Below the pieces are notes generated by a model. That model saw nothing but the letters and a program-made list of their open reading frames with translations. It ran no database searches and was not told the DNA's origin. The translations under genes were made by a program, and so were the position numbers. Positions 9,601 through 16,411 of a DNA stretch of 22,766 nt are shown in pieces; the first letter of the stretch is position 1; each line of letters begins with the position of its first letter. This DNA is from Acanthaster planci (lineage: Eukaryota > Echinodermata > Asteroidea > Valvatida > Acanthasteridae). Location of the stretch: the NCBI RefSeq assembly GCF_001949145.1, contig NW_019091436.1:175198-197963 (forward strand). The letters run 5' to 3'.

Positions 9601-9967
9601 CCAAGCTTTAAAGTCAGTGAAAATTGGCGGTTTGGGGCCGAGTCTTCTTTCCACTCGCATGTTTTGAGTAAGGCACCATGTCGTCCGCGTATGCGTAGGG
9701 GGCGGTCGTTTGCCATGCATTTCATGAAAAGCAAGGAATTGCACTTTAATACGGACGATTCACATTAGTGCGGCTCCAAGAGTTTGCAACACATTGACCA
9801 ATCACAGAGCGCGAAATCTGTTGACTCTTTCCAAATGTGCATTGGGTCGACAGATTTCGCAAATTGTGATTGGGCAACACGTTGCAAACTCTTGGAGGAC
9901 TCTATAAGCCTTGTTCACGTTTCATGTGCACAAGCTCAGAAGACTTACCAGAGGGGAACGAATTCAT
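484..9967 (-). CDS. F-box/WD40-repeat protein (SCF ubiquitin-ligase substrate receptor), spliced, FBXW7/Cdc4-like architecture
   Basis: Spliced CDS on the minus strand. Exons in transcript order: 9967-9949 (candidate), 9064-7863, 7717-7652, 7143-6999, 6740-6586, 6427-6272, 5732-5607, 4921-4743, 4364-4286, 3262-3066, 685-484, ending in TAG. Every junction uses GT/AG and all phases agree. Counted from the Met at 9053 the protein has 831 residues, or 841 if the candidate first exon is used. Seen: a disordered N-terminal 400 residues; an amphipathic stretch (about 398-435, LWFDEFSDQQ) like the dimerisation region before the F-box of Cdc4/beta-TrCP proteins and the N-terminus of FBXO16; an F-box (about 449-495); a WKQAFAERYRLRRNW linker; seven WD repeats (GH or HH pairs at 546, 588, 634, 674, 714, 759, 799). 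Known of the family: the F-box binds Skp1 and the propeller binds substrate degrons. FBXW7 itself has eight blades, so this looks like a relative and not its orthologue. Exact family member not identified. No AATAAA seen between the stop and the window's left end. Confidence 0.9.
951..1020. repeat. 70-bp foldback (hairpin) repeat
   Basis: The arms at 951-980 and 992-1020 are reverse complements apart from about two differences, separated by an 11-base loop. They begin GGTCATT(T)AACC and include CCCTAACCCTCCTCAATCCT. It looks like a palindromic MITE. No target duplication was identified. Confidence 0.75.
2179..2212. repeat. dispersed repeat copy A (GGGTACCCCTC family)
   Basis: This 34-base stretch matches 11326-11359 in the same orientation at 29 of 34 positions, beginning GGGTACCCCTC and ending GGTATA. 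It lies within the hAT-like element, so it may be an older repeat fragment carried by it. Confidence 0.5.
2230..2590. repeat. inverted-repeat segment nested in the hAT-like element
   Basis: TTTTTTCAAGTTGGTGC at about 2230-2245 is mirrored by GCACCAACTTATAAAAAA at about 2574-2590. Inside, CCAAGGACTT (2252-2261) is mirrored by AAGTCCTTGG (2386-2395). This may be a second, smaller insertion or internal foldback. Its boundaries are uncertain. Confidence 0.4.
3066..3262 (-). CDS. F-box/WD40 gene exon: WD blade 5 and start of blade 6
   Basis: A 197-base exon (65 codons plus two bases) between CTTGTGTAG and GTAAG|GTAAGA. It encodes IWSLATGSCLRSLEGHRDAV, TCLQFDASKIISGSLDRNLK, FWELTTG and an unusually long insert CTSTIDWAHSEGHTG before blade 6. 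The alternative donor four bases earlier would break the downstream frame. Confidence 0.87.
3424..4131. mobile_element. 708-bp terminal-inverted-repeat element in an intron
   Basis: The left end (from 3424) begins TATGGAGGACAAAACGTGGC. The right end (up to 4131), read inversely, begins TATGGAGGACGAAAAGTGGC. Similarity continues imperfectly for about 35 bases. If the outer TA is a duplicated target, the ends are TGGAGGAC and a Tc1/mariner-type insertion is possible. Inside, the motif GGCCGAAAAGTGGCCATCTG or its CTGCTTTTCTG part recurs in both orientations (about 3470, 3520, 3570-3610, 3627-3660, 3758-3790). No transposase is seen. It lies in the intron 3263-4285 of the F-box gene. Confidence 0.7.
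4286..4364 (-). CDS. F-box/WD40 gene exon: WD blade 4
   Basis: A 79-base exon between TTTTCAACAG and ATCAAG|GTAAGT. The first base completes an Arg codon split from the previous exon. The remainder encodes 26 residues, GHTGAVLCLQFDTTKIVSGS and ADKTIK (674-699). It is too short to stand out as an open frame alone but is unmistakable as a WD repeat and fits on both sides. Confidence 0.87.
4743..4921 (-). CDS. F-box/WD40 gene exon: WD blade 3
   Basis: A 179-base exon (59 codons plus two bases) between TACCTTAG and CTCAG|GTATGC. It encodes VWDLSMQNSW, then GHEDTVRCLQVDDEKVVSGS, YDKTLKVWD and RTGHCRHTL. The spacing between the blade 2 Trp and the blade 3 GH is longer than usual, meaning an extended loop on one face of the propeller. 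Confidence 0.87.
4922..5606 (-). other. intron of the F-box/WD40 gene
   Basis: A 685-base intron between the blade 2 and blade 3 exons. A weak inverted repeat (TTGGTAG near 5365 and CTACCAA near 5430) is the only structure noticed. No gene seen. Confidence 0.7.
5607..5732 (-). CDS. F-box/WD40 gene exon: WD blade 2
   Basis: A 126-base phase-0 exon (42 codons) between TTTCTTAG and ATCAAG|GTACAG, starting VW and ending TIK, so exactly one blade module. It contains GHSGTVRCLHLQ and SGSTDRTIK. Arg594 in TVRC is a candidate phosphodegron contact by analogy with Cdc4-type propellers. Confidence 0.87.
5733..6271 (-). other. intron of the F-box/WD40 gene with a tRNA-promoter-like fragment
   Basis: A 539-base intron between the blade 1 and blade 2 exons. 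At 6009-6040 a perfect A-box-like word (TAGCTGAGTTGG) is followed closely by a B-box-like word (GGTTCAAATC). The spacing is too short for a tRNA, so at most this is a decayed tRNA-derived SINE. CTGCAGTCAAGT occurs twice (about 6070 and 6184). Confidence 0.5.
6272..6427 (-). CDS. F-box/WD40 gene exon: linker and WD blade 1
   Basis: A 156-base phase-0 exon (52 codons) between CCCTACAG and ATCAAG|GTTTGC. It begins WKQAFAERYRLRRNW, the WK..Y..R..NW linker typical of FBXW7-like proteins, then the first blade (GHTQGISCVQFDDTRIVSGS, residues 546-565, and SDNTIK). The donor GTTTGC is weaker than the others but gives an exact phase match. Confidence 0.87.
6586..6740 (-). CDS. F-box/WD40 gene exon: end of the F-box
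   Basis: A 155-base exon between TTTCACAG and CAC|GTAAG. It continues the F-box with SLCRCACVSRAWYELANEPT and LWRNLC (residues 469-494), then a basic and acidic linker. A tempting alternative acceptor (GTGTAG) ten bases inside breaks the frame, so the outer one was chosen. Confidence 0.88.
6999..7143 (-). CDS. F-box/WD40 gene exon: start of the F-box
   Basis: A 145-base exon (48 codons plus one base) between ATTGTAG and CCCAG|GTACTT. It encodes residues 420-467, ending in LSWLPAQLSLRILSYLDP. The Leu-Pro followed by a hydrophobic helix and YLDP is the classical first half of an F-box. Confidence 0.88.
7144..7651 (-). other. intron of the F-box/WD40 gene
   Basis: A 508-base AT-rich intron between the EQCDLP exon and the LIQLWF exon. 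No gene or repeat noticed. Confidence 0.7.
7652..7717 (-). CDS. F-box/WD40 gene exon: helix before the F-box
   Basis: A 66-base, phase-0 exon of 22 codons between TTTTTACAG and GTG|GTAAGC. It encodes LIQLWFDEFSDQQKNTMIKR plus LV, matching the WxxxWSxxQ-type helix that precedes the F-box in beta-TrCP, FBXW7 and FBXO16. In beta-TrCP and Cdc4 this region mediates receptor dimerisation. Confidence 0.85.
7863..9064 (-). CDS. F-box/WD40 gene, large N-terminal exon (disordered, basic and Cys-rich)
   Basis: Open for 400 codons between an acceptor (pyrimidine-rich, TTGTAG|AGGAAACC) and a donor (ATGGAG|GTAAGT). From the Met at 9053 it encodes 397 residues: a likely nuclear localisation stretch (RPPTKRAKSKAK, 21-32), Ser-rich acidic tracts (about 76-98), a Lys/Arg-rich segment (about 138-160), a Cys cluster CHCPACCSC (203-211) and a second short CCC motif further on. 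No known domain recognised. Low complexity suggests intrinsic disorder and possible phosphorylation control, which is inference. Confidence 0.85.
9065..9948 (-). other. probable first intron or 5' region of the F-box/WD40 gene
   Basis: Non-coding stretch upstream of the large N-terminal exon. It contains a C-tract with CCGCGG near 9401-9411, a GC-box-like GGGGGCGG near 9698 and the CCAAT-bearing foldback at 9774-9897. It is an intron if the candidate first exon at 9949-9967 is real. Otherwise it may hold the promoter and leader. Confidence 0.5.
9774..9897. repeat. foldback with 54-bp arms carrying mirrored CCAAT boxes
   Basis: The arms at 9774-9827 and 9844-9897 match without gaps at about 44 of 54 positions, with a 16-base spacer. 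Each arm begins CTCCAAGAGTTTGCAAC and contains CCAATCACA and GCGAAATCTGT. The left arm also forms GCGCGAAA, an E2F-like word. A TATA-like CTATAAG follows at 9902-9908. It could be a MITE or a symmetrical promoter element; the sequence alone does not decide. Confidence 0.7.
9949..9967 (-). CDS. candidate first coding exon of the F-box/WD40 gene
   Basis: An ATG at 9967-9965 (G at -3) opens six codons (MNSFPS) and runs into a strong donor, CTCTG|GTAAGTCT, leaving one base. That base fits exactly the two-base start of the next exon at 9064, giving MNSFPS-E-ETQ-MDHADHP. The phase match and donor support it. Against it, the exon lies in one arm of a foldback (9950-10041), so it may be repeat-derived, and translation could equally start at the Met at 9053 with an upstream untranslated exon. 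Confidence 0.4.
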
Positions 9968-10041
9968 GACAACAATGTTGCATAACGTTTGGCCAATGGA
10001 TGCTCGCCATTGTTATTAATGTAGATAATCTGTTCCCCTCT
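9950..10041. repeat. short inverted-repeat segment (AGAGGGGAAC ends)
   Basis: AGAGGGGAAC at 9950-9959 is mirrored by GTTCCCCTCT at 10032-10041, with a further mirrored CAACAATG / CATTGTTAT pair inside. It overlaps the candidate first exon of the F-box gene. Confidence 0.45.
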
Positions 10042-10247
10042 AGCTTTGTTCACTTCAATGCGTTGGGGTGGTAAAATCAACATGGCGACAAAACGGGAAA
10101 TTGGCTTATTGTGAATTGGCCATATTGTTATAGGCCTACTAATAAAATGTTGGTGTATGTGAAATTGCATATAACTTGAGGGGCCTTTTGTTACTGCGAC
10201 CTTTTCCATAGCGTCATGGGGCTTTTTGGCATGTTACCAGGTTCAAC

Positions 10248-10395
10248 ATGGAATGGGACATGGGTCAGGGATATGCAAATGGCCCTCAGCCGGCAGTCAA
10301 TCATGGCAATGCCTTTGCACTGGGTATGGGCAACATCCCCCGACATGCCTGAACATCTGAACATGTATGACATGGACAAAGTTGAAATTCTCAAG
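10248..10395 (+). pseudogene. possible plus-strand coding exon interrupted by a one-base shift
   Basis: After an acceptor-like TTTTTGGCATGTTACCAG the frame from ATG 10248 reads MEWDMGQGYANGPQPAVNHG and on to ALGMGNIP, then stops. Continuing one frame over at the CCCCC run (10337-10341) gives DMPEHLNMYDMDKVEILK up to a donor-like CAAG|GTCAGG at 10395. The two halves look like one protein-coding exon with an extra C, through either mutation or assembly error. The protein is not recognised and no further exon was found, so this is tentative. Confidence 0.2.
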
Positions 10396-10822
10396 GTCAG
10401 GATGACACCACTGATTCTTATCTCTGATTGGTAAATTGATAGCTATTTCATCTTTCACACTTAAATCTTAAAGGGGCAAAAACTGCGAAGCCCCCCTAGC
10501 AGTCGATGGGGAAAATGGTTCAAAATCTAATAGAACTTGCAACCAAGGCTTTACATCAAATGTGCCCGAAATTTCACTATTTATGCACTATAAGCATTTC
10601 CCACACTGTACTGAAAAGGTTCTAGTTATTTTTATCACGTTGCTGCCAAAAAAGAGGAAAATATGTAAATCCCTGTACAAAGTGAATGGAGAGTTGCCAG
10701 ACGTAAATGCAATAAACAAATGCCAAATGGAACAAGGCTCCAGACCTCCGACCTCGAGAATAGGGCCCAGCCCTGACGTTCATTAAATCAATACGCTGCT
10801 CTCGGTTTGACGAACAACTTAC

Positions 10823-11040
10823 CTTTACCCACCCTCTACACAAAATTTTAGACTTTGCTACATCGCTTGATATCTGTCAGTGTCACTTTACGTGTTTTAA
10901 AGACGACTTGGCCAAACCTTCACAGACCGATTCACGCCATCTTCGTCGTTTCACTTTTATTACACGATCAGCGTGCATGCCATGTACATACTCGAATTCG
11001 TCCCCATCGTATGAATTCACTGCTAAACTAGAACTGGACA
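10823..11040 (-). promoter_or_regulatory. candidate distal 5' untranslated exon / promoter region of the F-box/WD40 gene
   Basis: On the minus strand a strong donor GGTAAAG|GTAAGTTG lies at 10823/10822. Upstream is AAGATGGCG (10935-10943), a YY1-type motif common just downstream of animal promoters. Two minimal upstream frames would be present in such a leader: ATG GCG TGA (10932-10940) and a start-stop ATG TAG (10858-10863). The transcript end is not visible; the right limit is arbitrary. Confidence 0.3.
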
Positions 11041-11194
11041 GTGCGAGTCGAGGCAGACCCTGGGAACGAACCTGACACAAGCCTTTCTGAAGTACAAAAA
11101 CTAGGTTGTTTACGTTTCATGAAGGATCGATGGAACATAAAAAAGTTACGTCGGATCGGGCGGCGCGGGAGGTCAACTACTCGATCGAAAAAGA

Positions 11195-11301
11195 NNNNNN
11201 NNNNNNNNNNNNNNNNNNNNNNNNNNNNNNNNNNNNNNNNNNNNNNNNNNNNNNNNNNNNNNNNNNNNNNNNNNNNNNNNNNNNNNNNNNNNNNNNNNNN
11301 N
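11195..11301. other. assembly gap (107 N)
   Basis: A run of N. The bases to its left are CG-rich and a dispersed repeat starts just to its right, which may be why assembly failed. Open frames drawn across it are meaningless. Confidence 0.99.
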
Positions 11302-11325
11302 CATGGGACAGGTAAGGGGGTTACC

Positions 11326-11359
11326 GGGTACCCCTCCGTCCCATATCTTGCCTGGTATA
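11326..11359. repeat. dispersed repeat copy B (GGGTACCCCTC family)
   Basis: Same orientation as 2179-2212, 29 of 34 bases identical. It sits 24 bases to the right of the assembly gap, so the gap probably covers the rest of a repeat. Confidence 0.5.
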
Positions 11360-11484
11360 GAAAAAGAACAGTGGTTCGGTTTTCATAATCTCCACCCATT
11401 TTTACGTACCCTTTCTGGAAGGGGGAGAACACACACTGTTTTGAGCGCTTGGGAAATGCTGAAAAAGTTGATGAACTCAGGTGA

Positions 11485-11538
11485 AGCAAAACAAACAAAC
11501 AACCCAACAAACACCCCAACAAACAAACAAAAAAAAAC
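11485..11538. repeat. AAAC-rich low-complexity tract
   Basis: Runs of AAAC/CAAC words (AAACAAACAAAC, CAACAAACACC, then a poly-A run). Simple-sequence DNA. Confidence 0.7.
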
Positions 11539-13257
11539 CTTACCTGTTGTCCCTCGGAGCGAATTTAACCCAGTTATTATTAATACACGCAAGTCGAAGG
11601 GACTTGCCTCTTTGTCGCAACTGCACCCGGCCGACTTATTACTCCGCAACATGCATGAACTTTCTGATCTAAACTGAAATACATCACCTCTTACCCGAAC
11701 AGTGAGTATAAGTAGAGGTCTTCGTGTACATGTTGCTTGGAAACATTCTGGAAAAAAATCGACCATATTAAACAGTTTCAAATTAATTCTACAATAAATA
11801 TCTAATTTATGTAATACTCCAAAATCCATCTTGTGTCTGTTTGATAATATTGTTTTTTATAAAGGGTAGCAGCCTGAGTTTGGGTACAGCTAGTGTAAGC
11901 CTAAGTGCGTTATTTCGGTTAATCATATATCTAGCTTAGCAAATACTAATTGACAAGCAGTTCATTTGTTTAGTCGATATTAAAGTGTGGATTTATGAAA
12001 AATTTCTACTTCAAATGACAAGGCTTTCCATAAAGAAATCACATCAGCATTCATATTTGCAATGGACAGCACCACCAAGCTCAACCATCAGTGTTAATAC
12101 ATGTACATGTGTGTACTGCATGACTTTTTAGGCCAGCATTGTCGCCACGGCACTTCGTCACGGGTTCTCAGGGGCGTTCACGACATCCTTGTTCCAACTT
12201 TTATAACAGATCCTTCATGTTCCCAATTCTTAATTCAAATGTACAGGCAACCACAGATTGCAAGGACACTTAGCATGATTGACACGGTCAATTTTCACAT
12301 CTAAATAGGGGCAAATTGTTTTCTTCATCATCAGTAAGTCGTAATAAAGTGGGAAAGATTGCGAAATTTTTCCAACCTGTCATGTATGGTGAAAAAAGTG
12401 CAAAAATCACGTCGTTCCGTAACAGATTTTTGCATCAATTCAAGTGATTTTTGTACAAGTACAGACGAGACTCGATCGACACTGCTGACTTAATTTTAAC
12501 AAGTCATAAAATAGTTGCGGTCATACAGTTTGGGCTGATATATAATCCTTGCCTACAGTGTGAAGTTTTTGATGGCAATTTTGGGCACCCAAGGATATCA
12601 ACATAAAAAGGGAGTTACGCCAGTAAACATTTCATGAAGCCTTTAATGCGGAGTCAGTCTCATGCAAACGTTATCAGGATGAGAGTTTTACATTACGTTT
12701 ATTTCATGAGGCTAATGTTTCCACCAATATTGGTCGGCTATGAATAACAGGATCAAATTACTTTACCAATTCAAAACATGCACTGTAAATGTTCTGTTTT
12801 CGGCATACAAAGATTTAACAGGACTGTGTCTGCTCATTTTGTTCAAACATCCACAAGTTTTGAAATAAACCTGGATGGTATAAACATTAAAATACAAAAT
12901 TTGTAAAACAGTGACTGTTAGAAGGCACATCTTGAGGGCGGTTTTAAAGAGTCTATGATGTGATTCTTATTTTGTGCAATTTTTTTACTCCTTTAAGACT
13001 TAAGAAAACTATTTTGACGTCACTCCCAATTTTTTGGACAAATGAGGGCGCTGTTGCTGTAATGTCACTACAGGAAGGCACTGTTCATTAGAAGGAATTC
13101 TGTTCGAATTGTGAGCTCCAAATTTACTCACTGAACAAAAATGAAAATCAAGTACTCAATGGCATTTTCAAAGAACTGAATTGTACTGGCCCTTGAAACC
13201 AGGGTTCTTTACAATGTGCAACTTAAAATGTTTGATCTTTGATTTGTCTGTCTTCAT

Positions 13258-13368
13258 CATGGCTATTACACCCAAACTATGGCCTCTCTCCTAACTTTAC
13301 ATGGACCATACTTGGGACCCCCCAACTAGAGGTGTGGTCATAGCCATAGTTGGGGTGTAACATGGCTA
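13258..13368. mobile_element. 95-bp inverted-repeat element (MITE) with 8-bp flanking duplication
   Basis: TTACACCCAAACTATGGC (13266-13283) is mirrored by GCCATAGTTGGGGTGTAA (13343-13360), 17 of 18 positions pairing. The element 13266-13360 is flanked on both sides by the direct repeat CATGGCTA (13258-13265 and 13361-13368). An 8-bp duplication suggests an hAT-type or similar mechanism, although the TTACACC ends are not typical hAT. Confidence 0.65.
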
Positions 13369-14170
13369 CTGAACTCAAGCATGTGTACCAAACTGCACCA
13401 CTATATCTGATGTTAAAACAGAGAACATAAACAGAGAAATGAACCTGCTAAAATACACATTTCCACAATTTATCTCTTCCAGCAGATGAACAAAATGGTA
13501 GAAAACTTGAATTTAATTTAATATCAGGGCTTCTTGTTTGCAATTTTGTTTTTTACAGGGGGGGTGCCTCTTTGTCCTTGTTGAGACTATGCTTGCTGCT
13601 TCTTCCAGGGTGGAGAGTGTGCACAAGGGTGGTCAGACACTTTCTCTGAAATGGCGTCTCTCTTAACATATTACTTCCAGAAAATTGACGCTTACTCTAC
13701 TTGATACTGCTTACGAGCATACAGTGTAATGCTTTGGGTTCTTACCTCAACAAATATGAACATTACACAACCCCACAAACTAACTCAATGCTGGTAAATG
13801 TACTGGCATCAGAACAAACTGTAGCAAAAGTCAATACACTACATGTATATGATGTGGTGAGTCCAAATTACCACATTCTATGGCTGTGTACAGAATGCAT
13901 AGGCCTACTTTGGGGCTTCTACGTTAGCGCAGTGAGTACAGTATTGATGCATTCAGTTGAATAGGCGGGTTACAGAAATGGTGAAAGACCATTTTAACAA
14001 TTTTCACAGCCCTGATGAACTGTGGTGAAACAGAAAGCGGTCCCAAACCATACAAAGTTATGTTGGGATACCTCTTAAACTGTTCAGATGTAATTCTACA
14101 AAAAAAGTTTTTAATTATAATAAAATTTTGAAAGCATATATAACTGTGACTTGATACGTCAATATACATG

Positions 14171-14232
14171 TATGCTATTAATGAATTTCATGCATTATTT
14201 TATATGCTAATTAATGAGTTTCATGCACTTAT
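14171..14232. repeat. imperfect direct duplication of about 30 bp
   Basis: TATGCTATTAATGAATTTCA at 14171 is followed by a second copy, TATGCTAATTAATGAGTTTC, at 14203. The two units continue with TGCA and a TTAT-type end and differ by small indels and substitutions. Confidence 0.5.
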
Positions 14233-16411
14233 ACATCTTCAACCTTTAGTACCTTTGTAAAATTATGTGAATGTTCCAACTACTTATCTCACATGGTATT
14301 TTACATATTAAAAAGTAAATTGTGCTTCCAAAGGTTATAACTTGTGGATTTTCTGCTGTGAAGTATCAAAAGTGATCTGCCCGACCTTGTGATCTATGTG
14401 ATCACAAGATTAAAAAAAATTCAATAAAAGAAGAAATTGCACCAAACAGTCTTGAATTCACTGGAAAATTTCAGTTCTGGTTTCTGTCATTTTGTCAACA
14501 ACCTTCCTTCAACACGTTGCACATGGTCGGGCAATACTCATAAAAATACCTTGTGAAATTAAACACACGTACATGTAGCTTAACGGAGTACACTACCCGA
14601 ATGGCTGCAATTTGTGCTAAAAGATACAAGCATAAAGTGCATATTTATAAAACAAGCAGCGCATCGAATTCCAAACACCTGTACATTGACATATTTAACT
14701 GAAGTCTATATGATGGTGTTATAACACAGGGTGAGCTGTTTTAGTGTTACACTCGTATCACACAATACATGCATTTTGGCTTTGTGGCATGAAATGAAAT
14801 AGACCTCAATTATTTAGCCTTTGTGATCTCATGCAAAAAGTACTTTTTAAAACATAAAGTATCACCCAGCTCAGTTGAATTCTCAAAATTCACTGGTCAA
14901 TGCCACTGCAACAGCAGATGGATATTATCCCAATTGGCTTGAATTTCATGACACTATGTCAGGCAAATTTCAACCCTGCCCATAAAGCCTCATAGTTAAC
15001 TGCTGCATACCCACATACATTCTGGAAAACCTACCTGCAGTAAATCAAATCTATTTATAGATGAAAAACCAACTTTATGTATGCGCTTTAATAATGTACA
15101 TGAACATACAGGAAAAATGGTCCACCCATGAACGGGTTGAATCAAAGATAACTTGTTGACTGCAAGGTACCAGTTCATGATATACATCTACATGTACTTT
15201 GTGTACCAATGTGTGGGCATCTTCAGTTGAAGCACAGAGCCAGTCATTATCATATAACTTTGTGGTCCTGGCTCCCTGCTGTGCATTTTGATATATGTGG
15301 CTACTGTAGTAACCAGTGATGCGAGCAACCTTTGGTAGGCTGATCCAGACTAGTGGACCGGACTAGACTTGCCACCATCAACTAAAATTATTTGATCTGA
15401 GTTATCAAACTAAAGTAAATCATAGTTTCAAACAAACTTTCCCTACTACATGTGCATGTTATTTGGTCTTCTATATATTGCAAAACACCCCAATGCACAA
15501 CAGCATTCGTTGGGATCCTCTTGAACTAAATTAACTGAACCAGACAATATACAATATTGAAATTAACGTTTTCAATAACCTACATATTTTAAAACTGTTC
15601 ATTGATTTGATCACTCCGAATTAAATGCTATACAGCATAATGAAGTACTGTGACAGGTACTAGTATATTTGGAGTACTTTCTGTCGAGTACTATGTCAAA
15701 GCTAAAGCACTTGTAAGCAACAGATTGATCAGATTCAGAGTATGGTGTTTAAACAAACTGCTTTTAGCCCATGAGTACTGACAACACACAATGATAGAAA
15801 GGTATTAGAAATGACAATAATAAAAAGACCAGTTCAAAGACATACTGCATTGCCAACACAAACAGAATGCAACGTCAACGACATGTAATAACATTCCGGT
15901 ACCTGTTACTGCATTACTTTGTTGGTACGACATAAAGGTTGATTTCAAACATTCATGCTTTGGTCTGGACTGGATTCTGCTGAGAAAGAACATGAATGTA
16001 AGTACACTTTGGATTCCTTCTCAAGCTGAAAAAGTAGACTTTAAAACATGCACCGGTATGTGACAAATAACAACTCAAGATTTTGTGACTGGTGTGCATG
16101 AACACTGGTTCACATGTACATGAAGTGGGGTATGCAGACTAAGTTTGAACTGAATGTGCACAAAGATGTATTGGCATTTTGCCAAGGTTGCTAGGCATGA
16201 GCCAGCAGTGCATCATCGCTTTGCCCACATAGAGGTGGTACTTTGGCATGAAAACCAGAGAGCAACAGATAATGATGCATGCATCTAGTGCCAATTTTTG
16301 TTTGAAGTTCAGACAAGGAAATGCGCACTCCAGTTTAAATGAAGTCATTCCTAGTAAACATGGCACCTGTACACATTTTCACATTATAAAAAACATTTAG
16401 CATCCAACAGT

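Larger units (their letters stand above)
11302..16411. other. intergenic region, no supported gene
   Basis: About 5 kb of AT-rich DNA between the 5' side of the F-box gene and the stop codon of the PRRT4-like gene. Apart from the repeats listed separately I see no credible coding exon. Part of the right side is presumably the 3' untranslated region of the PRRT4-like gene. The only minus-strand AATAAA I found here is at 12698-12703, far from the stop, so the true poly(A) site is unclear. Confidence 0.6.

Noticed and set aside
11028-11522. Open frames running through the gap at 11195-11301
   Set aside because: They exist only because N codons are not stops.
13587-13645. Minus-strand frame KVSDHPCAHSPPWKKQQA then stop, after an acceptor-like TTTCAG
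   Set aside because: Only 19 codons, no donor-linked upstream exon found and no recognisable family; could be chance.
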